Shown here piece after piece: positions 1-6,844 of a stretch of 27,239 nucleotides of DNA. Every line of letters begins with the position of its first letter. The first letter of the stretch is position 1. Under the pieces are notes generated by a model that saw only the letters and a program-made list of their open reading frames with translations, made no database searches and had not been told where the DNA came from. The position numbers and the translations under genes were made by a program. This DNA is from a virus. The stretch lies in the IMG/VR virus record IMGVR_UViG_3300025120_000436, positions 1 through 27,239 of that record. The stretch is one strand, 5' to 3'.

Positions 1-901
1 AACGTTGTGTTTTCTTTTTAGATGCCTCTTTTTTCTTAGTTATATAATCTAATCCAGTTTTTAAACGTTTTTTAACAGCAGGATCCTTTGCTCTACCATA
101 TGCTGCTCTTACTCTTTGATGTATTAAGTTAATAATCTGAGATTGTCTACCGTGTGATTTAGCTTTAAATGAAGTTTTATTTAATGTATCTACTATATCT
201 TGTCTAGTAGAAAATTTAATACCTATTGTATCTTTAGGATCCTCATCAGTGTATAATCTACGTTTTGATCCTTCAGGTTTTTTACCTGTGCCTTTTTTAG
301 GGTCTTTTTTCTTTTTTCTACCTTCTGTAACTTTATTAGAAATCATTTGATATATTTCTTCTGCTTCTTCGTCTTTTAATTCATCAGGTAAAAAACTTCT
401 TAACTTTTCAGAACTTATCTTACCTGCATTTCTAGCAGCTGTACCTGATACCCCACCTTGGGTTACAATAGTACGTAAATTTAAATTAGGATACTTGTCT
501 AGTGATTTAGTTCTTTTTGATATATCTGAAAAATCATCTTCATTTCCTTCTCTAGCTCCTAAAATAAATAAAACTTCTTTATCGGGGTTATTTTTAGCAT
601 AATCATAAGTTGCCTTGATAGGAGGAGTACTGCTATATTGAATATTAACATTAGCCGATATTGGAAGGTATTGTTTGTATATATCCCAAATTTGGATTGA
701 TTCTTCAGGTGTTACACCATCTCTTTCTTTACCTCCTATGTTAATAATAAATTCATCAATATTAGGGTTTTCTTTAATAGCTTGTTTTACTACTTCAAAA
801 TGTCCTTTAGTTGGCGGTTTAAAACCACCACCATATACTGCTACTACTTTTTCTTCTTCTTCAGGTAGTAACCCCTCTATTAAGTAACTTGCTAAATTCA
901 T
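1..901 (-). CDS. Nucleotidyltransferase (adenylyl/cytidylyltransferase fold) with basic C-terminal extension, 3' end off the window
   Basis: The reading frame is open from an ATG at 899-901 to the left edge (300 codons, no stop), so the C-terminus is missing. Residues 19-40 read VVAVYGGGFKPPTKGHFEVV, with the TxGH form of the HxGH nucleotide-binding motif (T31, G33, H34). Residues 151-157 are VSGTAAR, matching the second signature (SxTxxR) of the nucleotidyltransferase superfamily, which transfers a nucleotidyl group to a phosphorylated small molecule. NMN adenylyltransferase is one possibility; the substrate cannot be read from sequence. After about residue 198 comes an unusual Lys/Arg-rich tail of at least 100 residues, suggesting nucleic-acid binding or a second domain. 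The start overlaps the upstream kinase stop as TAATG, so the pair is probably translationally coupled. Fold confident, substrate unknown. Confidence 0.8.
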   Translation of the reverse strand, partial: MNLASYLIEGLLPEEEEKVVAVYGGGFKPPTKGHFEVVKQAIKENPNIDEFIINIGGKERDGVTPEESIQIWDIYKQYLPISANVNIQYSSTPPIKATYDYAKNNPDKEVLFILGAREGNEDDFSDISKRTKSLDKYPNLNLRTIVTQGGVSGTAARNAGKISSEKLRSFLPDELKDEEAEEIYQMISNKVTEGRKKKKDPKKGTGKKPEGSKRRLYTDEDPKDTIGIKFSTRQDIVDTLNKTSFKAKSHGRQSQIINLIHQRVRAAYGRAKDPAVKKRLKTGLDYITKKKEASKKKTQR

Positions 902-1695
902 TAAGATAAAAATTGTTTTAATCGCATTTGTGCCTCTTCTTTAGACATAGTGTATTCAATTACATCATATATAAAATCATCGCTTAACATAGCTTGAATT
1001 TCTTCTTTGTCTTGAGCTTTACGTTCATCAGATTTCTTTTGTTGAGCTGGTGTTTTTGGTATAGTACCTTGGGGAGTAAATGGTTTAAGATATTTATCTA
1101 TAATTTTATCTATATCTTGCATTTTATTATCTAATGTGTTAGCTACTGCTACAAAATTATTACCAAATAATTCAGCATATTTAGGTAAATTATTTGTTAC
1201 TCCTTTCCAAGTATTCATTACAATTGCAGGTGCTAAGCTTCTATCCTTACCTCCCGATTTTGTATATCTGTCTTGGTTTTGGCTTAATGAACGTTCTAAA
1301 TCAGTATACACGTATAGCATAAACACATTATATCCCGCTTCATCTAACGTATTTTTCAGTTTAACTGTGGTATTATATGATGCAGCTGTACCATCTAATA
1401 TAAAGGATTCTTTACCTTCGATTGTATCTTGTACTATACCTTTAAATTCTTTATTTGAAGCAGCCATTGATTTAGCTTGTATGCTTCTTTCTTCGGGTGT
1501 TGCGTTTTTTAAATCTAATGATACATTAGCTTGTTTTAATTTTTCAACATAGATATCATCTACATTTAACACTTTTATACCTCCTAAGTCTAAACCACGT
1601 AAAATATATCCTTTACCAGCACCCGGAGCACCAGCTAAAATTATAGCTTTCGGTCCACCTACTTGCTCTAGTAATAAATCATATAATTTAATCAT
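901..1695 (-). CDS. P-loop kinase, zeta-toxin/adenylate-kinase-like
   Basis: This 264-residue protein has a clear Walker A loop at residues 22-29 (GAPGAGKG), with Gly where Ser/Thr is usual, as also seen in adenylate kinases. An acidic pair follows beta-strand 2 (D46, D47), and a FILDGT strand lies near residue 100, as in zeta-toxin-like and polynucleotide-kinase-like P-loop kinases. An arginine-containing lid-like segment (LERSLSQNQDR) follows. The last 50 residues are charged and helical. It probably phosphorylates a nucleotide, nucleoside or sugar-nucleotide. No antitoxin-like gene is adjacent, so I do not call it a toxin. It heads a two-gene cluster with the nucleotidyltransferase (TAATG overlap) and has a promoter-like element immediately upstream. 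The N-terminal MIKLYDLLLE gives a natural start; there is no Shine-Dalgarno. Confidence 0.75.
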   Translation of the reverse strand: MIKLYDLLLEQVGGPKAIILAGAPGAGKGYILRGLDLGGIKVLNVDDIYVEKLKQANVSLDLKNATPEERSIQAKSMAASNKEFKGIVQDTIEGKESFILDGTAASYNTTVKLKNTLDEAGYNVFMLYVYTDLERSLSQNQDRYTKSGGKDRSLAPAIVMNTWKGVTNNLPKYAELFGNNFVAVANTLDNKMQDIDKIIDKYLKPFTPQGTIPKTPAQQKKSDERKAQDKEEIQAMLSDDFIYDVIEYTMSKEEAQMRLKQFLS

Positions 1696-1701
1696 ATATC
1701 A

Positions 1702-1733
1702 TAAATATACGAAAAATATCCTGGGTAGCCTAA
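1702..1733 (-). promoter_or_regulatory. Predicted host-type promoter for the kinase/nucleotidyltransferase cluster
   Basis: On the coding strand TATATTTA (1702-1709) is preceded, after exactly 20 bases, by TTAG (1730-1733). The Bacteroidota primary promoter is TTTG, 19-21 bases, TAnnTTTG, so this has one mismatch in each box. Only six bases separate the -7-like box from the ATG, so a transcript starting at the usual distance would be essentially leaderless. The downstream bases resemble the 26160-26167 promoter: both + strands read ATAAATrTACGA here. Confidence 0.45.
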
Positions 1734-1736
1734 TTT

Positions 1737-2504
1737 TTACGCGGTTCTCTTTACCGTAGTTTTAAATGAAGTAGTTGAAGGTTTATGTTTTGGGTTTTCA
1801 AGATCAAATAAACGTTTTACTGATTTATAAATGTCTATATTTTCTTCTTGTGATCTTGGTGACTCATGCAATTCCCAATTTTTACCTTTTAAACGTTTGC
1901 CCATTTTATCTTGACCTCTAGATTTAGATTTTAACCATAGTACACCAACACGTGCTGCTTCTTTACCATAGCATTCTTTATAACATTGAGCATATGCCGC
2001 ACCTTGTAAATCATATGTAGTTTGTAAATGGTTTGATGTTTTAAAATCAATAACCCATAGTTCACCATCAATTTCACAAATACAATCACAAGTACCAGCT
2101 ACTTTAAGTTCTTCACTAAATAAATGTACTTCTGTTTCAATTAATGTTGGTTTATATGTTTCCCAAAAATCAACAAAACGTAGAAACATTTGCCATACTT
2201 TAGGATCCATTTTAGGATAACCTTCTTTATTAAGATATGTTAATTCTTTACCTTCGAAATATTTTTCAATCATTTCATGCACCTTAGTACCTTCTTCAGC
2301 CGCCTTTTTAACAATCCAATCTGCACTATGGCCTACTTTTTTAAGCCAATCCTGAAAATGCTTACCTTTTGGGTAAGAATTTAAAACATAAGTAATAGAT
2401 GGATAATATTCACCATTACGTCTGTAGTACCTTGAATCAGGTAAAGTAATTTGTTTGTGATCGTCAGAGATCTCTAGTATTCTATTGTATGATTTTTTGA
2501 TCAT
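1737..2504 (-). CDS. PD-(D/E)XK nuclease, RecB/Cas4-like
   Basis: A 255-residue nuclease with the RecB-family motifs in order: GTxxH at residues 72-76, D140 in a GTCDC strand, then D153-F-K155 (IDFKTS) as the catalytic D-(D/E)-X-K core, and QxxxY at 167-171. Proteins of this type are single-strand or end-processing exonucleases; many T4-like phages carry one beside replication genes. There is no helicase domain and no Cas4 iron-sulfur cysteine cluster: C139, C141 and C143 sit in the catalytic strand and are not arranged as a C-terminal CxxC. It follows the primase with an ATGA start/stop overlap, implying coupled translation and a role in DNA replication, recombination or host DNA breakdown. 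Confident on fold, not on the exact role. Confidence 0.82.
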   Translation of the reverse strand: MIKKSYNRILEISDDHKQITLPDSRYYRRNGEYYPSITYVLNSYPKGKHFQDWLKKVGHSADWIVKKAAEEGTKVHEMIEKYFEGKELTYLNKEGYPKMDPKVWQMFLRFVDFWETYKPTLIETEVHLFSEELKVAGTCDCICEIDGELWVIDFKTSNHLQTTYDLQGAAYAQCYKECYGKEAARVGVLWLKSKSRGQDKMGKRLKGKNWELHESPRSQEENIDIYKSVKRLFDLENPKHKPSTTSFKTTVKRTA

Positions 2505-3430
2505 ATAGATAATTTGTGTTCCATTAAATTATAATAGGTTAATGGGACTGTTTTTTGTATAAGTTTTGTGAAATTTTCGAAACCCATCTCACTCGGATCC
2601 TTATCTTGTAAATCTACAAGATAGACTTCTTTACCTTCTGCCATTAATTGCTCGCAGAATTTTAAAGCTTGTTTAATTGCATCCCTATCTAATGCAATAT
2701 AAATTTTATCTACTACAGAAGTAACTATTTTTTTCATTAAACTACTCTGTATGTTTTTCCCTAATAGAGGGATTGCGTTTCTTTTTATAGCAATAGCATC
2801 AAACAACCCTTCACATAAAATAACTGGTACATTCCAGTTTATTAAATGTTCATTGGGTATTACATCTCTACTTGCTGATGGGTTTCTGTATTTAACATAT
2901 GGTTCTTTTTCAAATGAACGAGCAGTAAAATAATTTAATCTACCGTCTGCATCATATGTTGGTATTATAATCATGTTTTTATATAAACCTTCTTTACAGT
3001 AACCTATGTTATATTTAATAATATCGTATTTACCCACATGCCTATTTTTTAGGTACGCAGTAGCGTGTCTAGCCATTATATCGCTTAAGTCAACGTTATC
3101 TAGGCCAATAAATTCATTGGGTAATACAATACTAGACACAACTTGTGTGTCTTTTATTGATTTAGAAGTTTTAACAAGTGATTTAAGTTCTGTAAATTTA
3201 CTTATATCAGTTTTAAGTTGTTTAAATAAAGAATATATAGTAGTACCCCTAACATCACATGCCCAACAATGCCAAGGATTTTTACCTTCATGATTTTCAG
3301 TTAAATTAACTTCTAATTTAGGTTTATGATGATTACAAAAAGGACAGTGGTAAGCATAGTTGTTTCGAGCAGTTGCTTTGCCCGAACCTAACACAGAGTT
3401 CACTAACGTAACCAATAATTGATTTACCAT
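2501..3430 (-). CDS. DNA primase, T4 gp61-like (zinc-binding plus TOPRIM)
   Basis: The 309-residue protein begins with a zinc-binding domain (C29-P-F-C32 and C55-W-A-C58). After a linker comes a TOPRIM catalytic domain with the invariant glutamate E207 (ILCEGLFDA) and the DxD pair D248/D250 (IALDRDA). This order is that of DnaG-type and T4 gp61 primases, which make RNA primers for lagging-strand synthesis with the replicative helicase. The length is near that of gp61 and shorter than bacterial DnaG, with no C-terminal helicase-binding domain evident. It lies between the GIY-YIG gene (18-base gap) and the RecB-like nuclease (4-base overlap), forming a small replication cluster. No Shine-Dalgarno precedes the ATG. 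Confidence 0.88.
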   Translation of the reverse strand: MVNQLLVTLVNSVLGSGKATARNNYAYHCPFCNHHKPKLEVNLTENHEGKNPWHCWACDVRGTTIYSLFKQLKTDISKFTELKSLVKTSKSIKDTQVVSSIVLPNEFIGLDNVDLSDIMARHATAYLKNRHVGKYDIIKYNIGYCKEGLYKNMIIIPTYDADGRLNYFTARSFEKEPYVKYRNPSASRDVIPNEHLINWNVPVILCEGLFDAIAIKRNAIPLLGKNIQSSLMKKIVTSVVDKIYIALDRDAIKQALKFCEQLMAEGKEVYLVDLQDKDPSEMGFENFTKLIQKTVPLTYYNLMEHKLSI

Positions 3431-3448
3431 ATGTGGTAATATATGAAA

Positions 3449-3931
3449 CTATTTTCGTTCTTTCACGAGATCTTCAAATTCAATGTCTATTAAGTCTTTT
3501 GTAAAGAATTTACCTAAAATATTATCATTAAAAAACTCATCTGGTTTTTCTAATACTTGATAAAGCATTTGATATTTAATTTCAAAATATGTCATTGATT
3601 TTTTATCAGGACACATTTTTAAAATGCAACGTTCAAATTCATCTTTTTTTCCTTCTAAAAGTAGTTGTTTAATATCTTTTTGGGAACCATAATAATTCAT
3701 CCAATCTGATTCTTTAACTTCTAATTTATAGGTAGGACGACGTCCAACAATTCCAGTTAATGCCGCTAACTCTTTTTTACCAAGTCGCTTTTTTTTATTA
3801 TGAAATAAGACTTTTTTCCCAATATATGATTTTTCAGTGGGTTTGTGTGTAACTATATAAACGAAACCGAATGTATTTTCTGGGAATTGAGTGATGTCTC
3901 CTATTGTATGTTCTTTATAGGTCCAACTCAT
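3449..3931 (-). CDS. GIY-YIG nuclease-like protein
   Basis: The N-terminal third carries a GIY-YIG-like signature: G22-F-V-Y25 followed eleven residues later by Y36-I-G38-K39-K40. A basic stretch follows, then a DWMNYYGS segment near residue 76 and a helix with a glutamate in YFEIKYQM, a plausible metal-binding Glu of the fold. The 160-residue length fits a single catalytic domain without the DNA-recognition module of typical homing endonucleases. I infer a structure- or damage-linked nuclease and not a mobile element, because it sits in a normal cluster at the head of primase and RecB-like nuclease and interrupts nothing. A well-formed promoter-like element lies directly upstream. Confidence 0.7.
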   Translation of the reverse strand: MSWTYKEHTIGDITQFPENTFGFVYIVTHKPTEKSYIGKKVLFHNKKKRLGKKELAALTGIVGRRPTYKLEVKESDWMNYYGSQKDIKQLLLEGKKDEFERCILKMCPDKKSMTYFEIKYQMLYQVLEKPDEFFNDNILGKFFTKDLIDIEFEDLVKERK

Positions 3932-3953
3932 ATGTGTGTTTTAAAGTTAATAA

Positions 3954-3985
3954 TAAATATAACTAAAAACTTTTAAATAGACAAA
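3954..3985 (-). promoter_or_regulatory. Predicted Bacteroidota-type promoter for the replication cluster
   Basis: On the coding strand TTTG (3982-3985), exactly 20 bases, then TATATTTA (3954-3961). This matches the Bacteroidota TTTG / TAnnTTTG pattern except for the final G. Initiation a few bases beyond the -7 box would give a leader of roughly 15 nt before the ATG at 3931. It lies in the 59-base gap between the virion cluster (stop at 3991) and the GIY-YIG gene, where a new transcript would be expected. Confidence 0.6.
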
Positions 3986-3990
3986 TAATT

Positions 3991-5028
3991 TTATCTATCT
4001 ATATTTACTAATATTGTTGTATCAGTTATTAACGACGATTGTAAAGGTTCGGATAATTTACCCACAGCTAATAATTGAAAACTTTCATCATATAAACCAA
4101 CTGTTGTTATATAAGGGGTAAAATAAGAACCTGTTGCAAAATCTAAAGGTTGACCAATTGATGCTGTATTTTCATAATTTAATTCACTACCCGATAAAAA
4201 TAAAGTTGGGACTCCACTCCCTGTTATAATACTTGGATTTAACGAATAATTAAATTCATCTTCAAACACGGTTGCTTTATATTGTGTTTCAAATATTTTA
4301 TAAGAACTTGAAAAAGAACAAGTAACCCCTGCTTCAGCAGTAGCAAATAATTTCAAACCATTTGAAGAAGCTCCGGTTAGTATAACAATACCATGGTCAT
4401 ATATAATATTACCTACACCAATACCCAAAGAATCTGTATATGATAAACTTTTTGTAGTTTGGAAATTTTGACTATACATTAATCTTCCTTCTCCATCATC
4501 TTTATAAATTGCATTGCCCTTCTCAAATACAAAAGATTCAGGTTGAATATAATCCCCAAAAAGTTTTGAGGGAATTGAAATTACTACAACTTCTGGTTCT
4601 ATATTTTCACTTCCTGTTGGAAATTGTCTATTAGGCCAAAGAGTTGTTTGATTATAATTATCATAGTTTGTTTGTTGAATACCCCCAATTGTACGATTAC
4701 CCTCTTCGGATGCTCCTAATATAATACTGCTTGTATAAGCATTACCTGTAAAACCACTACTACCTGATAAATAATTTGTGTAATAAAGTTGTTTAACTGA
4801 GTCATAAACTAAGGCTTGGTTTTGAATAGTAATATTACCTGTAGTAAAACTTGAAGAAATAAGATAATTTCCCTTATAACCATAAAATCTATCAATGCCT
4901 ACATCAGAACTTGTTAAGTTTTGACCTATGTAATTAGCTCCAGACTGTCCATAAAAAGTAAAATTTTTATTTACTTCAAATGGAGATACTATTAAATCCT
5001 GTAAATTGAATTGTTTGTAAGCGCTCAT
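3991..5028 (-). CDS. Phage structural protein, paralogue of the upstream gene
   Basis: A 345-residue, Ser/Thr/Asn/Gly-rich, beta-rich protein without membrane segments. It is paralogous to the neighbour at 5034-6113. Both have an FNYxxNPSxIxGS segment about 75 residues from the end, then TTVGxYxxxxxLLAVxKLSxPxQ and a final beta strand. The N-termini also correspond (NLQDLIVSPFEV versus LDPEDFVVSSDSV). The repeated S/T-G-S tripeptides match those of the giant baseplate protein. I infer a virion protein of the tail or baseplate periphery, transcribed with the two upstream genes (5-base gap). Exact role unknown. Confidence 0.7.
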   Translation of the reverse strand: MSAYKQFNLQDLIVSPFEVNKNFTFYGQSGANYIGQNLTSSDVGIDRFYGYKGNYLISSSFTTGNITIQNQALVYDSVKQLYYTNYLSGSSGFTGNAYTSSIILGASEEGNRTIGGIQQTNYDNYNQTTLWPNRQFPTGSENIEPEVVVISIPSKLFGDYIQPESFVFEKGNAIYKDDGEGRLMYSQNFQTTKSLSYTDSLGIGVGNIIYDHGIVILTGASSNGLKLFATAEAGVTCSFSSSYKIFETQYKATVFEDEFNYSLNPSIITGSGVPTLFLSGSELNYENTASIGQPLDFATGSYFTPYITTVGLYDESFQLLAVGKLSEPLQSSLITDTTILVNIDR

Positions 5029-5033
5029 TCATT

Positions 5034-6113
5034 TTAGAAATCTAGTTTTACTCTAATTAGAGCTTCTTTTGTAAAATCCTTTTGTATTGGTTTAGATAAT
5101 TTAGCTACAGCTAATAAATCATTTGAATCATTATACATTCCAACTGTTGTTGGAAATGTTTGTGGGTTATTAATAAAATAAGGATAAATTACTTCACCAG
5201 ATGAACCTGATATAAATGATGGGTTTTCTGTGTAGTTAAATTCACTATTTCTTGATCTAACAAATACATAATCCGAAGATATAGTTTCTTGACAATTTAA
5301 CTGAAATATATTACCATTTGCATCCCCAGCTGAACCAGATATGTTATTAAATAATTTTGTTGGGTTATTACCAAATGTATCACTACCAGAGTTTGTTGCT
5401 AAATTTATACCACCACCTGTTGCTGTATTATCATTTAATGCTGATGCATTTAATAAAATTGTTGAAATATCCGGGAGTACTAAACCATAAGAACCAGAGG
5501 CTAAAGTATAACCTGTTCCTCCATCATATGAAGTTCCATCTGAACCTGATATTAGTTGATATGCTCTTTGAGTACCATAATAAGTTGGTAAAACAACCAT
5601 ATTTGAATCATCAGTTAACTCTATCTTATTATAACTAGCAACAGTATTACTACTTGATAAAACTAAATTTAATGAACCCGGTAGTAAAGATTCTTTATAC
5701 CTTGCTCTTTCAATACTAATAACATAATAGTCATTATCAGCACTTCCTGTATATGAAGTACCCCACACAAAAGATGAATTTTCATCTTCTAAAACTAAAG
5801 TTCTATATTGTCCATAAATTGTTGTTGTAGGTGAAATATTAGGTACTGCTGAGTCAAAATTAACTCCCCCACCACCATTTTTATTTGCGTAGGCAATTTG
5901 AAATTGAATAGCAGCTGTTTCATCTGTTGAAGCTGTTTGGTAAACACTTAAATAATAAGGACCGGATGAACCTTCTCTTTGTACTGATGAAGTAAAGTTA
6001 ACATTTCCTTTATTATATGTATTTAATGAAGGAGAGTTACTACTCCAAACTGTAGAAGTTACTGAGTCAGAACTTACTACAAAATCTTCTGGGTCTAATC
6101 TTTTAAAAGCCAT
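5034..6113 (-). CDS. Phage structural protein, paralogue of the downstream gene
   Basis: This 359-residue protein shares the end of its sequence with the neighbour at 3991-5028 (FNYTENPSFISGS, then TTVGMYNDSNDLLAVAKLS), and both N-termini start with a short hydrophobic strand after an acidic LDP/LQD turn. The middle is low-complexity beta-rich sequence with many SGS and GGG turns, as expected for a secreted-style beta sandwich in a virion. No catalytic motif was seen. It is separated by six bases from the 224-residue gene upstream, so the three genes at 3991-6794 look like one transcription unit. Tail accessory or adaptor protein is an inference from context. Confidence 0.7.
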   Translation of the reverse strand: MAFKRLDPEDFVVSSDSVTSTVWSSNSPSLNTYNKGNVNFTSSVQREGSSGPYYLSVYQTASTDETAAIQFQIAYANKNGGGGVNFDSAVPNISPTTTIYGQYRTLVLEDENSSFVWGTSYTGSADNDYYVISIERARYKESLLPGSLNLVLSSSNTVASYNKIELTDDSNMVVLPTYYGTQRAYQLISGSDGTSYDGGTGYTLASGSYGLVLPDISTILLNASALNDNTATGGGINLATNSGSDTFGNNPTKLFNNISGSAGDANGNIFQLNCQETISSDYVFVRSRNSEFNYTENPSFISGSSGEVIYPYFINNPQTFPTTVGMYNDSNDLLAVAKLSKPIQKDFTKEALIRVKLDF

Positions 6114-6119
6114 ATCTTA

Positions 6120-6794
6120 TTATGTTGTTGTTAATGATTGTTTAGTTATTGTTACTGGGATTGTTAGTCTTGCACCACTATCTAAACCAACTACAGTTAA
6201 AGTTGTTCTTAATTGTTTATTAGAACCAAATAAAGTATTAACAGTTGTTGCAGTTAAATTTATTTGTGTACCAATAATAGTTTTAGAAACACTAGTACCT
6301 ATAGTTTGAGTTGCATTGCTATTAGCATTAACTGCTGCATCTGTTTGAATACCTGATCCAGCAAATGTACTTGTTAATCTTACATCACCTATAGTTGCAC
6401 TATACCCACTTGTTTCAAACGTTTGTTCATTACCTAAGTAATTTAATGTTTGGGGTGTGATTGCTAATTGAGCACCTTGTTTCATTGTTATAGCAGCATA
6501 ACCTAAATCTAATACAGGTAATTTAGCTGTACCCCTAGGTAATGTTGTTAATTTATATTTCATTATTTGAAGCTCATTTGGAAAGGCTTCTAAAAGTGGC
6601 ATGTTATCTATCGCTTCACCATAGTAAGCAGAACCTGATGGATGATTTGGATTATAAAGTGTATAATCTATTTCATCATCTGATAATGCAAATTGAGTAA
6701 TTTGAAAAGAACCATCATTTCGTGCTAGTAACTCTCTTCCTTTAGTAGTTAAAATAGCATCAACTGTTATTACAGCATTATTTAAGTATCCCAT
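6120..6794 (-). CDS. Conserved phage virion protein
   Basis: The 224-residue protein opens with a helix-turn-strand block (AVITVDAILTTKGRELLARN) and then NPNHPSGSAYYGEAIDNMPLLEAF. From memory this kind of N-terminal block recurs in T4-like phages of marine and thermophilic bacteria, but I cannot run a search to confirm. The C-terminal half is Thr/Asn/Ala-rich and likely Ig-like beta structure, ending in TTT. No enzymatic motif is visible. It is first in a three-gene virion cluster and is preceded by two copies of the late-type promoter motif. Its position after the giant baseplate gene suggests a tail or baseplate-associated role. Confidence 0.7.
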   Translation of the reverse strand: MGYLNNAVITVDAILTTKGRELLARNDGSFQITQFALSDDEIDYTLYNPNHPSGSAYYGEAIDNMPLLEAFPNELQIMKYKLTTLPRGTAKLPVLDLGYAAITMKQGAQLAITPQTLNYLGNEQTFETSGYSATIGDVRLTSTFAGSGIQTDAAVNANSNATQTIGTSVSKTIIGTQINLTATTVNTLFGSNKQLRTTLTVVGLDSGARLTIPVTITKQSLTTT

Positions 6795-6807
6795 TGTATT
6801 GTTTTTA

Positions 6808-6835
6808 TATAAATATTGTTATATGTTATAAATAT
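6808..6835 (-). promoter_or_regulatory. Predicted late promoter, two tandem motif copies
   Basis: The coding strand carries ATATTTATAA (6826-6835) and a second copy reading ATATTTATA (6808-6816), 19 bases apart, in the 50-base gap upstream of the 224-residue virion gene. No TTTG lies 19-21 bases upstream of either copy. The nearer copy ends 13 bases before the ATG. The same 10-mer heads the other two structural clusters. Confidence 0.5.
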
Positions 6836-6844
6836 GTTATTTTT

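Noticed and set aside
1136-1552. Plus-strand open frame opposite the kinase gene (138 residues)
   Set aside because: It lies fully antisense to a gene with clear P-loop motifs, has low-complexity composition and no sensible start. The same holds for the plus-strand frames at 675-887, 3006-3293, 5357-5638, 13115-13300, 14352-14543 and 24300-24521.
901-1695. Zeta-toxin toxin-antitoxin system
   Set aside because: No epsilon-like antitoxin gene adjoins; the neighbour is a nucleotidyltransferase.
3449-3931. GIY-YIG gene as a free-standing homing endonuclease or part of an intron
   Set aside because: No gene is split around it, it has its own promoter-like element, and it lacks a DNA-recognition module.
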